A stretch of 64,000 nt of DNA, taken from positions 265,402 to 329,401 of the forward strand of contig CAVXTT010000018.1 in the NCBI GenBank assembly GCA_963764685.1. The letters are read 5' to 3'. How positions within the stretch are numbered: position 1 is the first letter of the stretch; every line of letters begins with the position of its first letter. The translations under genes were made by a program, and so were the position numbers. Source of the stretch: CAVXTT01 sp963764685. GTDB lineage: Bacteria; Bacteroidota; Ignavibacteria; Ignavibacteriales; Ignavibacteriaceae. Positions 9,601-19,065 of the stretch are shown here, in pieces. Below the pieces are notes generated by a model that was given only the letters and a program-made list of their open reading frames with translations, did not search any database and was not told the origin of the DNA.

Positions 9601-9860
9601 AAAATGTAAGGAACGCTCAGTGAGCGTTCCGCTACGGGCACTTCCCCTGAATGGCGTCTCGTTAAGGGCACTCCTCCTGAATGGCGTTCCGCTACGGGCA
9701 CTCCTCCGTGAATGGGCGTCCCGATGGTTCGTACGGGCACTCCCTGCATGGCGTTCCGCTACGGGCACTCCTCCCAGATAAGATTCCGTTATGGGTACCG
9801 CCCCTTGATAGCGCTCCGCACTGGCTCTCCCAGATAGCGTTCTGTACGGTTGATAGCCTT
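9601..9860. repeat. Degenerate 25-30-bp tandem array
   Basis: About eight diverged units built on GGCGTTCCGCTACGGGCAC followed by TCCTCC and GAAT. Examples begin near 9622, 9651, 9682, 9716, 9752 and 9784. The units erode toward the right end, where only GCGTTCYGYAYG survives. No open frame with the period of the array codes for a plausible protein. Confidence 0.7.
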
Positions 9861-10179
9861 CTGCAATGTTCCGGGAAGGACAGGTGGCGTTCGCAATTCT
9901 TAATTTATTATCTGCAGTTGCGCCACCTATCCCTACAGAATTTTTTCTTCTTAAAATTCATATCATATTTCCCTATTCATACAATCATCCCCTCCAGAGG
10001 AGGGCAGGCATTCCTCCATTCATCCATTCCTTAAAGCGTGAGATTGCTTCAGTCGAAGACTCCTTCGCAATGACTACATCTATTCAGACAACCATCCAAT
10101 CATCCATCCATCCTTCCTCAGGAATTATATAAAATCTTATGCATGCTTTTCTTCTGCTATTTGAAGTCAAGGTTATTCA

Positions 10180-10986
10180 TCACGATTCTTTTACCCATTC
10201 TTCCCCCTTGAGATTATAAATTGTCTTTATCTCCGTATCATATAAATTGTTTTTCCATATCCTGATTTCTATGTCAATTTTATCGTTGCTAACTATAATA
10301 AAATTATAAGCATTCTTTTCACCTCTTCTTCTTTTTGAAATTGCAGTACCTGCGTTGACTGAAATAAGAGAGCGGTTTCCTGATGGGTAATAGGTTTTAA
10401 TGTCGCCGCTGTATCCAAGATGAATATGTCCTGCCAGCAAAAGATCTATTTCACATCTGTCTATTATCACCATAGCTTTATTAGAACGCCCTACCAGTGC
10501 AATGCCCTGTATCCCCGGGGGAGGAATAAAAGGATGATGTGTAACCAGGATCTTGAATTTGTTGTTATTAACATTGCACATCATTTTTTCTATAAGCTTC
10601 ATCTGCCCGTATGAGATCCTCCCTTCTTTCCACGTTAATGAACGCGCAGTATTCAGAGCGAGTATAGCCATCTCATCATCTTCATAGAAAGGATTAAGTT
10701 TCTCAGATATATATTTTTTGTATCGGTTAAGGGGAAACAGGAAACGTCTGAAAACATCAAATAAGGGGATGTCGTGGTTACCGGGGACTACAATTTTTTT
10801 ATTATCTATTCTGTCAAGAAACTGCCTTGCGTTCAGGAATTGACTGCTGCGTCCCCGTTGCGTAAGGTCACCGCTGATTATAATAATATCCGGTTTGATT
10901 ATACTAAGATCATTTATAAGGCCTTCAACGATAGTACTTTCTTCAGTCCCGAAGTGCAGATCGGAAAGGTGGGCTATTTTTCTCAT
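10180..10986 (-). CDS. Calcineurin-like metallophosphoesterase
   Basis: 268 residues with the full dinuclear-metal motif set: D9-x-H11 (SDLHFG), GDLTQRG at 39-45, GNHD at 69-72, THHPF and the final GHIHLG. The family hydrolyses phosphomonoesters or diesters; the closest well-known relatives include cyclic-nucleotide and UDP-sugar or lipid phosphoesterases. There is no signal peptide, so it is cytoplasmic. Its start overlaps the stop of the upstream lipid kinase gene by 4 bp (ATGA), so the two are translationally coupled and may act on the same lipid-phosphate or nucleotide pool (inference). Confidence 0.88.
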   Translation of the reverse strand: MRKIAHLSDLHFGTEESTIVEGLINDLSIIKPDIIIISGDLTQRGRSSQFLNARQFLDRIDNKKIVVPGNHDIPLFDVFRRFLFPLNRYKKYISEKLNPFYEDDEMAILALNTARSLTWKEGRISYGQMKLIEKMMCNVNNNKFKILVTHHPFIPPPGIQGIALVGRSNKAMVIIDRCEIDLLLAGHIHLGYSGDIKTYYPSGNRSLISVNAGTAISKRRRGEKNAYNFIIVSNDKIDIEIRIWKNNLYDTEIKTIYNLKGEEWVKES

Positions 10987-11876
10987 AAAATTTCTGCCGG
11001 TACGATGATTTTTAGTGCCAGGGGATGTATCTTATACCTAAGCGGGGGAATAAGATGTATTACTTCACCGTCAACAGCTACTTCGAGCTCCTTCTTTGAG
11101 GTTTCGATAGTTACCTCTTCGGTACTTAGGGTATGAAAATCCTTATCACCTTTAAGCCGGTCAATTAATGCAAGAAGGGCATACTTCAAAAGAGAGAACC
11201 GTCCTGTCCATGCAGGATAAAAAAGACTCAGTTTACCGCCTGTCAGACTTTGCCGTACACCTGCATTAAACAGGTCAGTTTTATATTCATTATTACCTAT
11301 AAAAATTATAGGCGTAGTGCAGTAAACCCTTGAAATATCTGATTTTATCTTTACATCAATCATAGGTAACTTCCTGAATATGGTTAAAAGCGCCTGCCCC
11401 ATTGCAACCCATTTGTTTCTTCCGAAACGGTGAATATTTTTATCACGATGTTTTACTGCTTTGGGATAAATACCGATCGATGTATTATTAATAAAGTATA
11501 CCCCGTTTACTTCTCCCACATCAATTTTTTTAGTCTGCTTTTCTCCAATTACTCTAACTGCTGCGTCAATGTCTGTTGGAATACCTGCATCTTTAGCGAA
11601 ATGGTTCAAGGTACCGGTGGGGATTACTGCAAGGGGAATTTCTCCACCGGTTAAAAACCGGGCGGCTGAACTAATGCTTCCGTCTCCGCCTGAAACCGCA
11701 ATAACATCCGGGGCCTTATTTATTGCTGCAGAAATCTCCTTTTGCATTGATGAACCGTGGATCTCAATAATATCGGAATCCATATGATATTTACTGAAAA
11801 GTTCCTTTAAGTCTGGCTCACTGGAAAATATCTTACCCGCTCCGGCATGTTTATTCTTCAGAACTATTATATTCAT
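10983..11876 (-). CDS. Diacylglycerol/sphingosine kinase-family lipid kinase
   Basis: 297 residues. The nucleotide-binding GGDGS motif is at 63-67 and PTGTLNHFAKDAGIP at about 86-100, both diagnostic of the DAGK catalytic family (YegS/BmrU/DgkB). The C-terminal half (VDVKIKSD.., VAVDGEVIHLIPPLRYKIHPLALKIIVP) is the usual beta-sandwich lipid-binding domain. It would phosphorylate a lipid such as diacylglycerol with ATP at the membrane surface. It is the first gene of a pair with the metallophosphoesterase. Confidence 0.9.
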   Translation of the reverse strand: MNIIVLKNKHAGAGKIFSSEPDLKELFSKYHMDSDIIEIHGSSMQKEISAAINKAPDVIAVSGGDGSISSAARFLTGGEIPLAVIPTGTLNHFAKDAGIPTDIDAAVRVIGEKQTKKIDVGEVNGVYFINNTSIGIYPKAVKHRDKNIHRFGRNKWVAMGQALLTIFRKLPMIDVKIKSDISRVYCTTPIIFIGNNEYKTDLFNAGVRQSLTGGKLSLFYPAWTGRFSLLKYALLALIDRLKGDKDFHTLSTEEVTIETSKKELEVAVDGEVIHLIPPLRYKIHPLALKIIVPAEIL

Positions 11877-12065
11877 ATCCGTTTGAATCTTTGCAAGAAT
11901 ATAAGTTTCCCTGAATTCATTTCATATATCATTCCATTCATTCCTGCCGGAGAGCATATTTAGTGATGGCGGTTCGGGTATTGACAGAACATACGGAATG
12001 GCAGTAAGGTGAGTGGAGACATGGAAGAAGTAATTTTTTAATTCTATAATTGTATTAACCGCATC

Positions 12066-12115
12066 AAAGTGTCATTGCCGGATCCGGTTAACGGTATGGG
12101 AGTGGCACTTTTTTT
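12066..12115. terminator. Hairpin with T-run between YjbQ and lipid kinase genes
   Basis: The stem AAAGTGTCA/TGGCACTTT (12066-12074 and 12103-12111, one G-U pair) encloses a nested CCGGATCCGG palindrome (12078-12087) and is followed on the plus strand by seven T. The T-run side faces the stop codon of yjbQ, so it may protect the 3' end of that transcript rather than end a plus-strand gene. Confidence 0.4.
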
Positions 12116-12536
12116 ATTCTCCGAAAATAGTGACAACAATTTTCCTTCTGCCTCCCCGGTTCCGGTGTTCACATAAATAAATTCCCTGCCAGGTACCTAA
12201 ATTAAATTGTCCGCCGGTAATGGGAATATTTAAACTGCTTCCCAGGATTGAAGATTTTATATGGGCAGGCATATCATCCGGACCTTCTGAGTTGTGCTGA
12301 AAATATGGTGCATTTTCAGGTACTGTTTTGTTGAAATACTTCTCCATATCAGATCGTACATCGGGGTCTGCATTTTCATTTATTGATAATGATGCGGAGG
12401 TATGTTTAATGAAAAGATTAGCAATCCCTGACTTTATCTCCTTCATCCCCGGGATACTGTTAATTATTTCATCAGTAATAAGATGTATTCCCCGTTTCTT
12501 TTCTTCAATAACTATTTCTTTCTGAATTATTTTCAT
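12114..12536 (-). CDS. YjbQ/UPF0047 family protein (secondary thiamine-phosphate synthase-like)
   Basis: 140 residues, the family's full length. Diagnostic motifs: HTSASLSINENADPDVRSDM, YFQHNSEGPDDMPAHIKSS and GTWQGIYLCEHRNRGGRRKIVVTIFGE. The family is a small trimeric fold with weak thiamine-phosphate synthase activity in Escherichia coli; its physiological role is unsettled. No thiamine genes are nearby. It lies downstream of the M28 operon terminator and is probably transcribed on its own. Confidence 0.92.
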   Translation of the reverse strand: MKIIQKEIVIEEKKRGIHLITDEIINSIPGMKEIKSGIANLFIKHTSASLSINENADPDVRSDMEKYFNKTVPENAPYFQHNSEGPDDMPAHIKSSILGSSLNIPITGGQFNLGTWQGIYLCEHRNRGGRRKIVVTIFGE

Positions 12537-12549
12537 TCTGGATTACTTT

Positions 12550-12581
12550 GTTTAAAATAAAGAAGCAGCACGAATGCTGCT
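12550..12581 (-). terminator. Terminator of the M28 peptidase operon
   Basis: Stem AGCAGCA/TGCTGCT (12564-12570 and 12575-12581) with a CGAA tetraloop, followed on the minus strand by TTCTTTATTTT. It lies 24 bp after the M28 stop codon. Confidence 0.75.
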
Positions 12582-12604
12582 CCGTGAATTTATATTTATA
12601 AATA

Positions 12605-14397
12605 TTATCTCGCGCCGAGTTCCACTTTTAATGTTACTTCCTTATCCTCACGCTTAACGATCACATCGACAATATCCCCGGGAGAAAATTCACCCAGTGC
12701 ATAAGTATAATCATAAATATTGGCGATCTTTTTTCCGCCGAACTTAATAATTATATCTCCACCTTTAAGTCCGCCTTTCTGGGCAGGACTTCCTTCTGTT
12801 ACTCCTGTAATCTTTAATCCGTCAACCTGTGATGCATAATCCGGTACTGTACCAACATAAACCCTGAAGCTCATTGTCCTTCCGCCGTCTTTTCTTGGCA
12901 CGTTTACATAGTCGGGTCTTTGATCATAATTGTCCACCGAATCAACCATATCAAACACATCATTAGCAACAGCCTCAATTCCTTCGGCATTGATCAAATC
13001 GGCGTCATCCGAAGGGCGGTGATAATCACTGTGTACCCCCGTGAAGAAAAAAAGCACAGGAATATTTTTTCCATAGAAAGATGAATGATCACTGGGACCG
13101 TATCCTTCGTCATTCATCGTCAGTTTGAAATTATATTTTTTATTCACGTTATTAACAAGATCCTTCCAGACCTTTGACGTGCCTGTTCCATAAACCAGCA
13201 GGCTCTTTTCAGCATTAAGCCTGCCTATCATATCCATATTGAACATTGCCGTCATACTGTTTACAGGGACCGGGGGATTGTTAACAAAATATGATGAGCC
13301 AAGAAGACCAAGTTCCTCACCTCCGAAGGTGACAAAAATAATGCTCCTTTTAAGATCCTTCTGCATCGAAGCAAATTTCTCTGCAAGTTCAAGAACTCCT
13401 GCCGTGCCTGAGGCATTATCATCCGCACCGTTATGAATTTCCTGCGTCTCTCCGCGATACAGGGATCCTGTTTCACCATACCCAAGATGATCGTAATGAG
13501 CGCCAACAACAAGGTATTCATTTTTTAAGGCAGGATCGTTTCCCTCAAGATAACCTATTACGTTGCTTCCTTCTGCCTGAACTTCCTCGATTCCGGTATT
13601 AAGCTCAATCGTAGTATTCTCAATTGTAAAAGTACCGGGAACTTTAGTGGAATCAATATCAGCCTGTATTTTCTTCAGATCCAGACCGGCATTGGTAAGT
13701 ATCTTATCGGCAATATATCTTTTAATATGTACTGCAGCTATTGAATCTATCCCGGGAGCACTGTCATATCTCAGTTTCATCAATTTATCTTCATCATCCT
13801 TAGGCATCCACCCGTTAACGAAAATAATTGCAGAAGCCCCTTTCTCTTTTGCAGTATTAGCCTTATACCTTAACGCTGCATATTTTTCAAAGTCCGAGTG
13901 GGGGTTTTTATGATCAGGATGGTAACGCAGCACCATTACCACTTTTCCCGTGACATCGATTCCTGCATAGTCATCATACTTCATATCGGGAGCAGAAATA
14001 CCGTACCCTGCAAATACCAACTCACCGGAGATATTCATATTATCAGTAAAGGGGGCAGGGATATAATCTTCATTTATTTTAGGAGATAAATGATCCTTAT
14101 TGCTGTTAATGGTAAAAGAATTATCATCGGTAAGTTTTATTGCAGAAATGAAAGGAAACTTCTGTACAAAGCCGCCGTCAAAAGATTTTAACCCATATGA
14201 TTGAAATTCATCTACTATATATTCAGTAGCTTTTTCAAATCCCTCGCTTCCTGTAAACCTTCCTGCCAGTTCATCAGATGCAAGATATTTAATGTGATTT
14301 ATCAATTCAGTTCCTGTAATAACAGGGTTATTGTCTTTCTCCCCCCGCTGCAGAACCCGAACAGGAAAATTATAGAGAGATAAAGTAACTTTTTCAT
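12605..14397 (-). CDS. M28-family zinc aminopeptidase with PA and PDZ domains (frameshift in a homopolymer)
   Basis: The ATG at 14397 begins the export signal MKKLLYLSIIFLFGFCS, probably a lipoprotein with a loose lipobox. The frame is lost in a run of six G on the minus strand (plus 14341-14346). A seventh G restores EKDNNPVITGTELINHIKYLASDELAGRF and joins the 566-codon remainder. Domains in order: a PA insertion (ELVFAGYGISAPDMKYDDYAG), then the M28 catalytic core with VGAHYDHLGYG, NGADDNASG, FGGEELGLLGS, NMDMIGRL and the last zinc His near GVHSDYHRPSDD, and a C-terminal PDZ domain (GSPAQKGGLKGGDIIIKFGG). It should trim peptides in the periplasm or at the outer membrane. It shares an operon with the PD40 protein 28 bp upstream. 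Confidence 0.88.
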
Positions 14398-14425
14398 AAT
14401 CTTTCTTTCATATAGAGGGTTAAGC

Positions 14426-15457
14426 TCAATCCTTCCAATCGGCAATAAATATATTGGTATCGTTAGGATGTTTATTGAATCTGTTTGAAGCAAAAATAAG
14501 CTTCCTACCGTCGGATGTGAACATCGGGAAACCATCAAAGGTCTCATTAAAAGTGATCTGCTCAAGTCCTGATCCGTCAGTATTTATCATATAAAGATCA
14601 AAATCCCTTCCGGACTTGCTGTTAGCATTTGAGGAAAATATGATTCTTTTCCCATCGGGATGCAGAAACGGTGCAAAACTTGCCTTGCCCAGGTGTGTTA
14701 ACTGTTTCATATTCTTCCCGTCTAAATCCATAATGAATATCTCAAGGGCTGTGGGTCTTACATATCCGTTCTTAACAAGGTCATTATAGTCTGTAAGTTC
14801 CTGTTCAGTCTTTGGTCTGCTTGCACGGAACACTATTTTAGTGCCGTCGTGTGAAAAGAAAGCTCCGCCGTCATAACCTTTCTGATGAGTAAGACGGGTC
14901 TGGTTCTTCCCGTCAAGATCCATTAAATACAACTCAGGATCACCATCACGGGTGGAAGTAAAAATTATTTTATCTCCCTTTGGAGAAACAGTAGCCTCCG
15001 CATCATAACCCGGGGCATTTGTCAGTTGTCTTGGATTCCCATCTTTAGACACTAAAAAAATATCGAACGAGTCATATAATTTCCAAACATATCCTTTTGA
15101 TCTGTCGGGCGGGGGAGGGCAATCATTCCCGGCAAGATGAGTAGACGCATAGATAATCGCAGTATCCCCGGGCAGAAAGTAAGAACAGGTGGTTCGTCCT
15201 TTCCCGTTTGATACCATCTTTTTATCTGATCCGTCGATATTCATTGTAAATATCTGATCGCACTCCAGTCCCCCGGAAGTTGATTGGAAAATAAGTTTCT
15301 GTTGATCAAAGGAGAGATAAGCTTCTGCATTTTCCCCACTGTCAGTTAGCATACGGATATTTTCTAAATGCTTTTCTCCTTCCATTCTGTAGTCAGGTGC
15401 TTCCTGGGCGTAAATAAATCCGATGATGAATAAAAAAGGAAGGGGTATAAATTTCAT
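14426..15457 (-). CDS. Exported TolB-like PD40 beta-propeller protein
   Basis: 343 residues with a signal peptide (MKFIPLPFLFIIGFIYAQ). At least five PD40 repeats of the type YDAEATVSPKGDKIIFTSTRDGDPELYLMDLDG, FSHDGTKIVFRASR, LHPDGKRIIFSSNA and FTSDGRKLIFASNR give a six-bladed propeller as in TolB. No catalytic residues are visible; such proteins bind peptides or sit beside peptidases. It lies directly upstream of the M28 peptidase on the same strand, so joint action on exported peptides is plausible (inference). Confidence 0.85.
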   Translation of the reverse strand: MKFIPLPFLFIIGFIYAQEAPDYRMEGEKHLENIRMLTDSGENAEAYLSFDQQKLIFQSTSGGLECDQIFTMNIDGSDKKMVSNGKGRTTCSYFLPGDTAIIYASTHLAGNDCPPPPDRSKGYVWKLYDSFDIFLVSKDGNPRQLTNAPGYDAEATVSPKGDKIIFTSTRDGDPELYLMDLDGKNQTRLTHQKGYDGGAFFSHDGTKIVFRASRPKTEQELTDYNDLVKNGYVRPTALEIFIMDLDGKNMKQLTHLGKASFAPFLHPDGKRIIFSSNANSKSGRDFDLYMINTDGSGLEQITFNETFDGFPMFTSDGRKLIFASNRFNKHPNDTNIFIADWKD

Positions 15458-15483
15458 AAAGATCCTTATGAAAGTGATAAATA

Positions 15484-16203
15484 CTAGGATTTTTCAGGGA
15501 CGTGTACAAGGAAATATTCTTTAGCAGATTCCCCGATTGATCTTGCTTCACTCATTGTCATATGCATTTCATCAGGTGTATCTTCATCGTGGCCTGCTTC
15601 TATAATAGCAAGATCAGAGTTCTCAGCTTCCCTCACAAGTTCCTCGCAATATGCAGTATCGCCGCCGTAGCATATCTTAATTCCTTCAAATGTAAACTTA
15701 TATCCGAGTGCCGGAACCTGTCTTGTTTTTAAGCCCCCGGGAAGAAATTCCCTGTGCACAACAGGAAACGGTTGTACTGTAACATTCTTCGTTACAAATG
15801 GCCCGGGACGTTCTACATCTTTAAGTGTGATTTTATATGTAAGAGATTTTGCATTAACCTTGAGAAATGCATTGTAGATACTTTCAATTTCAACGCATCC
15901 CCGGGGGTAGTGTATTGTGAGGGGGGTTTTCTTTCCCATTACTTTCATATAAGTAAGTAAGGTCCATACACCTCCAACGTGATCGTGGTGGCCGTGTGTA
16001 ACAAAAAGATCTGAAATATCGAGGATACTGGCAGTACCGATCTCATGATTAAGGTCTCTGAGAATACCATCACCGGGATCTATTACGAAGTAATTCTTTC
16101 CTGCTCTCAAAAGAATTCCGGTAGCTATATTGGGAATAGAGCAGAATATTTTTATTGAGAATTTATCTTTTGTCCAGGTAAGAGGGTAATTCTGTATCAG
16201 CAT
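15484..16203 (-). CDS. MBL-fold metal-dependent hydrolase (RNase Z-like subfamily)
   Basis: 239 residues. The metallo-beta-lactamase signature THGHHDHVGG is at 69-78, with further ligands in PVVHREF, CYGGDTAYC and a C-terminal His (FLVHVPEKS). The arrangement resembles RNase Z/arylsulfatase-type MBL enzymes, but the long RNase Z exosite arm is not evident, so the substrate is open. It starts 2 bp after the fur stop codon, which ties it to the feoAB-fur transcript. Confidence 0.82.
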   Translation of the reverse strand: MLIQNYPLTWTKDKFSIKIFCSIPNIATGILLRAGKNYFVIDPGDGILRDLNHEIGTASILDISDLFVTHGHHDHVGGVWTLLTYMKVMGKKTPLTIHYPRGCVEIESIYNAFLKVNAKSLTYKITLKDVERPGPFVTKNVTVQPFPVVHREFLPGGLKTRQVPALGYKFTFEGIKICYGGDTAYCEELVREAENSDLAIIEAGHDEDTPDEMHMTMSEARSIGESAKEYFLVHVPEKS

Positions 16204-16205
16204 TG

Positions 16206-16640
16206 TTATTGGTTATGTTCTTTACAGCGGGCAAAGATATTAAAGGAATAGCTTGAAAAATCCATACTATGCTCACTGCTGATCTTTTCAGCAATCTTAA
16301 GCAGAGCGGGATTGGAGAATTCAATAATTTTACCGCAGTCAACACATATCAGATGATCGTGTATCTGGCGTCTGTAATTATTTTCATAACGTGTTATATT
16401 CTCGCCGAAGTTCCTTTTTGTAAGAAGACCGCATTGGACAAGAAGCTCAAGCGTTTTATATACGGTTGCTCTTGAAACTACAGATTTTTGATTTTTCATC
16501 AGTATATAGAGGTCATCTGCACCAAAATGCCCCTGATATTCAAGCGCCGAATCCATTACTTCGAAACGTTCCGGGGTGATCCTGTTCTTTTCTGTTTTTA
16601 GAAAAGACCTGAAGATTTCCTCAGCCTGCTGTTTTTCCAC
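16206..16640 (-). CDS. fur: Fur-family metal-responsive repressor
   Basis: 144 residues. The winged-helix DNA-binding part spans about 15-90 (RITPERFEVMDSALEYQGHFGADDLYILMKNQKSVVSRATVYKTLELLVQCGLL), followed by the metal-binding motif HDHLICVDCGKIIEF. The first CxxC of the structural zinc site is intact (CVDC), but the second is reduced to a single Cys followed by KEH (ARCKEHNQ), so zinc ligation may be CxxH or absent. It is 60 bp downstream of feoB on the same strand, suggesting control of ferrous iron uptake. It could instead be a Zur- or PerR-type member of the family. Confidence 0.88.
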   Translation of the reverse strand: MEKQQAEEIFRSFLKTEKNRITPERFEVMDSALEYQGHFGADDLYILMKNQKSVVSRATVYKTLELLVQCGLLTKRNFGENITRYENNYRRQIHDHLICVDCGKIIEFSNPALLKIAEKISSEHSMDFSSYSFNIFARCKEHNQ

Positions 16641-16700
16641 TTACTGCTTATTTTATTATTATAAAAATATATCCGCCTGACCTTAATATCAAGCTATAAT

Positions 16701-18737
16701 CTAGCCGATACCCAGAGCGCGCAGCCCATTTACAGTAAGAAAGGTGAGAACATAGGCAAGAGAAGTAAATATTGCGAGCTGCAGCATAGGTATCCTCCAT
16801 CCCCCGGTTTCTTTTCTGGAAACAGCAAGGGTAGAAATACACTGTAATGCAAATATAAAGAAAACTATTAATCCCGTAATTGTAGCAGTGGTGAACAATT
16901 TTTGACCGGTCCCCTCAATCTCTGCATTCCGCATTGCTGCCAGAATTGACTGCTGCAGGTTATCATCATCACTGGTGACCTTAAAAATTAATGCGAGGGA
17001 GCTTACGAATACCTCTCTCGCTGCAAAAGCCGACATCAGAGATACTCCCACGCGCCAATCCATTCCGATGGGTGTCATTACAGGCTGAATAAATTTCCCG
17101 AGATCCGAAGCATAGGAGGTTGCAAGTCTCTCAGCGTTCTGAGCGTGTAAGAGCTCCTTGCCTGTTAATCCCTGTGTATTTATCTGCGGGGAAGTATTAG
17201 GGAAATAAGTGAGAAACCAGAGTATAATTGAGAATCCGAGAATAATCGGACCTGCTTTCTGCAGGTATAACTTTGCATTACTGAAGGTATTGTAAAACAC
17301 TACCTTTGATTTAGGAACACGATAGGCGGGGAGTTCCAGGATAAAGGAAGAATTATCCTCTTCCTTTATTAGTTTATGTTTAAATTTATTTATAAATCCG
17401 GCAATTACAACCGAGCTGAAAATGCCGAATATATAAATAGATGCAAGCACAATACCGCCAAGCCAATGTTTTTCGAAAGGCACAAGAAATCCGATCAGCA
17501 ATGCATAGACCGGCAGTCTGGCACTGCAGCTCATCAGCGGCAGAATGAAAATAGTAAGCAGTCTTTCCCTTTTATTAGGAATTGTGCGCGAAGCCATCAT
17601 TGCCGGAATGGCACAGGCAAATCCCGAAAGCATGGGAACAAATGATTTGCCGTTTAATCCAATACGTGAAAGAGGCTTATCGATAAGCATTGCGCCTCTT
17701 GAAAGATAACCGGTATCTTCAAGCAATCCCAGGATAAGGAACAGAATTAATATCTGGGGTACAAATACAAGAACAGATCCTGATCCGCTGATTATACCAT
17801 TTGATACAAGATCACCGAGCCAGTTATTACCGATAAGCTGAAAAGATGCCGTGGAGAGCCAGGAAAATGACTGATCTATAATATTCATCAGAGGTTCGGC
17901 TATCCAGAAGATCGAAGTAAATGTAAATGACATTATTAAAAAGAAGAACAACAAACCCCAGATCCTGTGCAGCAGAAAGCGGTCTATATTTAATGTCCTT
18001 TGATCAGGTTTATGTTTATTACGTCCGGGTATGGAGTTATCCAGAACGACAAGCTGCCTGTTTACAGCATTAAGATCAAAACAATGGGCACTGCCGGGAG
18101 AATCAATAATGATATCTTTTTCAATCTGTTCAATTTCTTTGTATAGCTCGAAAATTTTATTCTTGTCATTACCATCATATCTGACGGGAGGAAGCTTTGC
18201 GGTTCCATTCAGATTTAATCTCTTTTCAATCATTGCAGAGAGATCAAAAATTCCTTTGCCTGTCCGGCCGTCAACTTTTATAACAGGACAATTAAGGTAT
18301 TCGCTTAGCCTAAGCTCGTCAATCAGGAATCCTTTTTTCTGCAGAAGATCTGTCATTGTAAGTACTACAATGATGTTAAACCCTGATTCAATGATTTGCT
18401 TTGTAAGGAGGAGATGTCTGCTGACCTGACTTGCATCGATTGTTGTAATCACAAGGTCGGGAACACCCAATTCGGGATGTGCATAGATAGCTTCGATGGC
18501 AACTTTTTCATCCGGTGAAGCGGGGAGTAGACTTACTATTCCGGGGGAATCCAGAAGATTAGCCGGTAAATTAAATTTCTCCTGCATCCTGCTGGTTGAA
18601 TAATCAACAGTAGAGCCGGGGTAATTTACTGTCTTATGATTTTTTCCGCTAAGAAGGTTAAATAAAGTTGTTTTTCCACTATTGGGAGGTCCTGCCAGTG
18701 TTATGAGCGGAACATTCGCAGCGGTCTGAACACTCAT
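16701..18737 (-). CDS. feoB: Ferrous iron transporter FeoB
   Basis: 678 residues. The N-terminal G-protein domain has G1 GPPNSGKTT at 16-24, NYPGSTVDYS, G3 DSPGI, TMTD (G4-like), and a helical GDI region. The membrane core contains the conserved MLSGFACAIPAMMASRTIPNKRERLLT segment and the gate regions with Ser/Cys. The product imports Fe2+ across the inner membrane, driven or gated by GTP hydrolysis. Its start overlaps feoA by 4 bp. Confidence 0.97.
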   Translation of the reverse strand: MSVQTAANVPLITLAGPPNSGKTTLFNLLSGKNHKTVNYPGSTVDYSTSRMQEKFNLPANLLDSPGIVSLLPASPDEKVAIEAIYAHPELGVPDLVITTIDASQVSRHLLLTKQIIESGFNIIVVLTMTDLLQKKGFLIDELRLSEYLNCPVIKVDGRTGKGIFDLSAMIEKRLNLNGTAKLPPVRYDGNDKNKIFELYKEIEQIEKDIIIDSPGSAHCFDLNAVNRQLVVLDNSIPGRNKHKPDQRTLNIDRFLLHRIWGLLFFFLIMSFTFTSIFWIAEPLMNIIDQSFSWLSTASFQLIGNNWLGDLVSNGIISGSGSVLVFVPQILILFLILGLLEDTGYLSRGAMLIDKPLSRIGLNGKSFVPMLSGFACAIPAMMASRTIPNKRERLLTIFILPLMSCSARLPVYALLIGFLVPFEKHWLGGIVLASIYIFGIFSSVVIAGFINKFKHKLIKEEDNSSFILELPAYRVPKSKVVFYNTFSNAKLYLQKAGPIILGFSIILWFLTYFPNTSPQINTQGLTGKELLHAQNAERLATSYASDLGKFIQPVMTPIGMDWRVGVSLMSAFAAREVFVSSLALIFKVTSDDDNLQQSILAAMRNAEIEGTGQKLFTTATITGLIVFFIFALQCISTLAVSRKETGGWRIPMLQLAIFTSLAYVLTFLTVNGLRALGIG

Positions 18738-18955
18738 TGTATCTTTATACAGTCAGCTTCATTCTTTCGGATTGCAATTACTGTTCCTCTGATGGCAAAT
18801 GCCAGAGGATCATTAAAAAAGGAAGTACTGAGGAGTTCAATTTCCTGACCTGGTGTAAAACCGATTTCTATTATGCGTCTTGAAGAAGGATGTGTACTGT
18901 CAATTTCATCTATTTTGACAATTTCACCAAAAGTAAGTTGAGCAGCTGTTCTCAT
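18734..18955 (-). CDS. feoA: FeoA, SH3-like partner of FeoB
   Basis: 73 residues, the normal size for the single SH3-like FeoA domain (RRIIEIGFTPGQEIELLSTSFFNDPLAFAIRGTVIAIRKNEADCIKI). FeoA binds the cytoplasmic part of FeoB and is needed for Fe2+ uptake. It is the first gene of the minus-strand run feoA-feoB-fur-MBL-PD40-M28. No convincing 19-bp Fur box was found in the 206-bp upstream gap, but that gap contains a 20-bp palindrome. Confidence 0.93.
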   Translation of the reverse strand: MRTAAQLTFGEIVKIDEIDSTHPSSRRIIEIGFTPGQEIELLSTSFFNDPLAFAIRGTVIAIRKNEADCIKIQ

Positions 18956-19065
18956 AGGTCTGATTTAGTATTATTAAGATTTAATCTACATAAAAATAAA
19001 CCAGTTAGTGATTATTGTCAAGTAAATTCGGATAAAATTCCTGAAGCTGGATGTATCAGGAATGA

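Larger units (their letters stand above)
9140..10179. other. Repeat-rich non-coding span
   Basis: About 1 kb without a credible gene. Open frames here have no ribosome-binding sites, read through repeats and resemble nothing known. The span is more GC-rich than its neighbours and holds an imperfect hairpin (9433-9495), an octamer x4 repeat (9557-9588) and a degenerate 25-30-bp array (9601-9860). A CATCCATCC-like run lies at 10089-10113, and a REP-like stretch at about 10040-10076 ends in CTTCGCAATGAC. Confidence 0.6.

Noticed and set aside
9423..10132. Overlapping small ORFs on both strands
   Set aside because: They read through degenerate repeats, lack ribosome-binding sites and show no recognisable domain.
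18031..18429. Plus-strand 132-codon frame inside feoB
   Set aside because: It is the antisense shadow of a conserved feoB coding sequence and has no features of its own.
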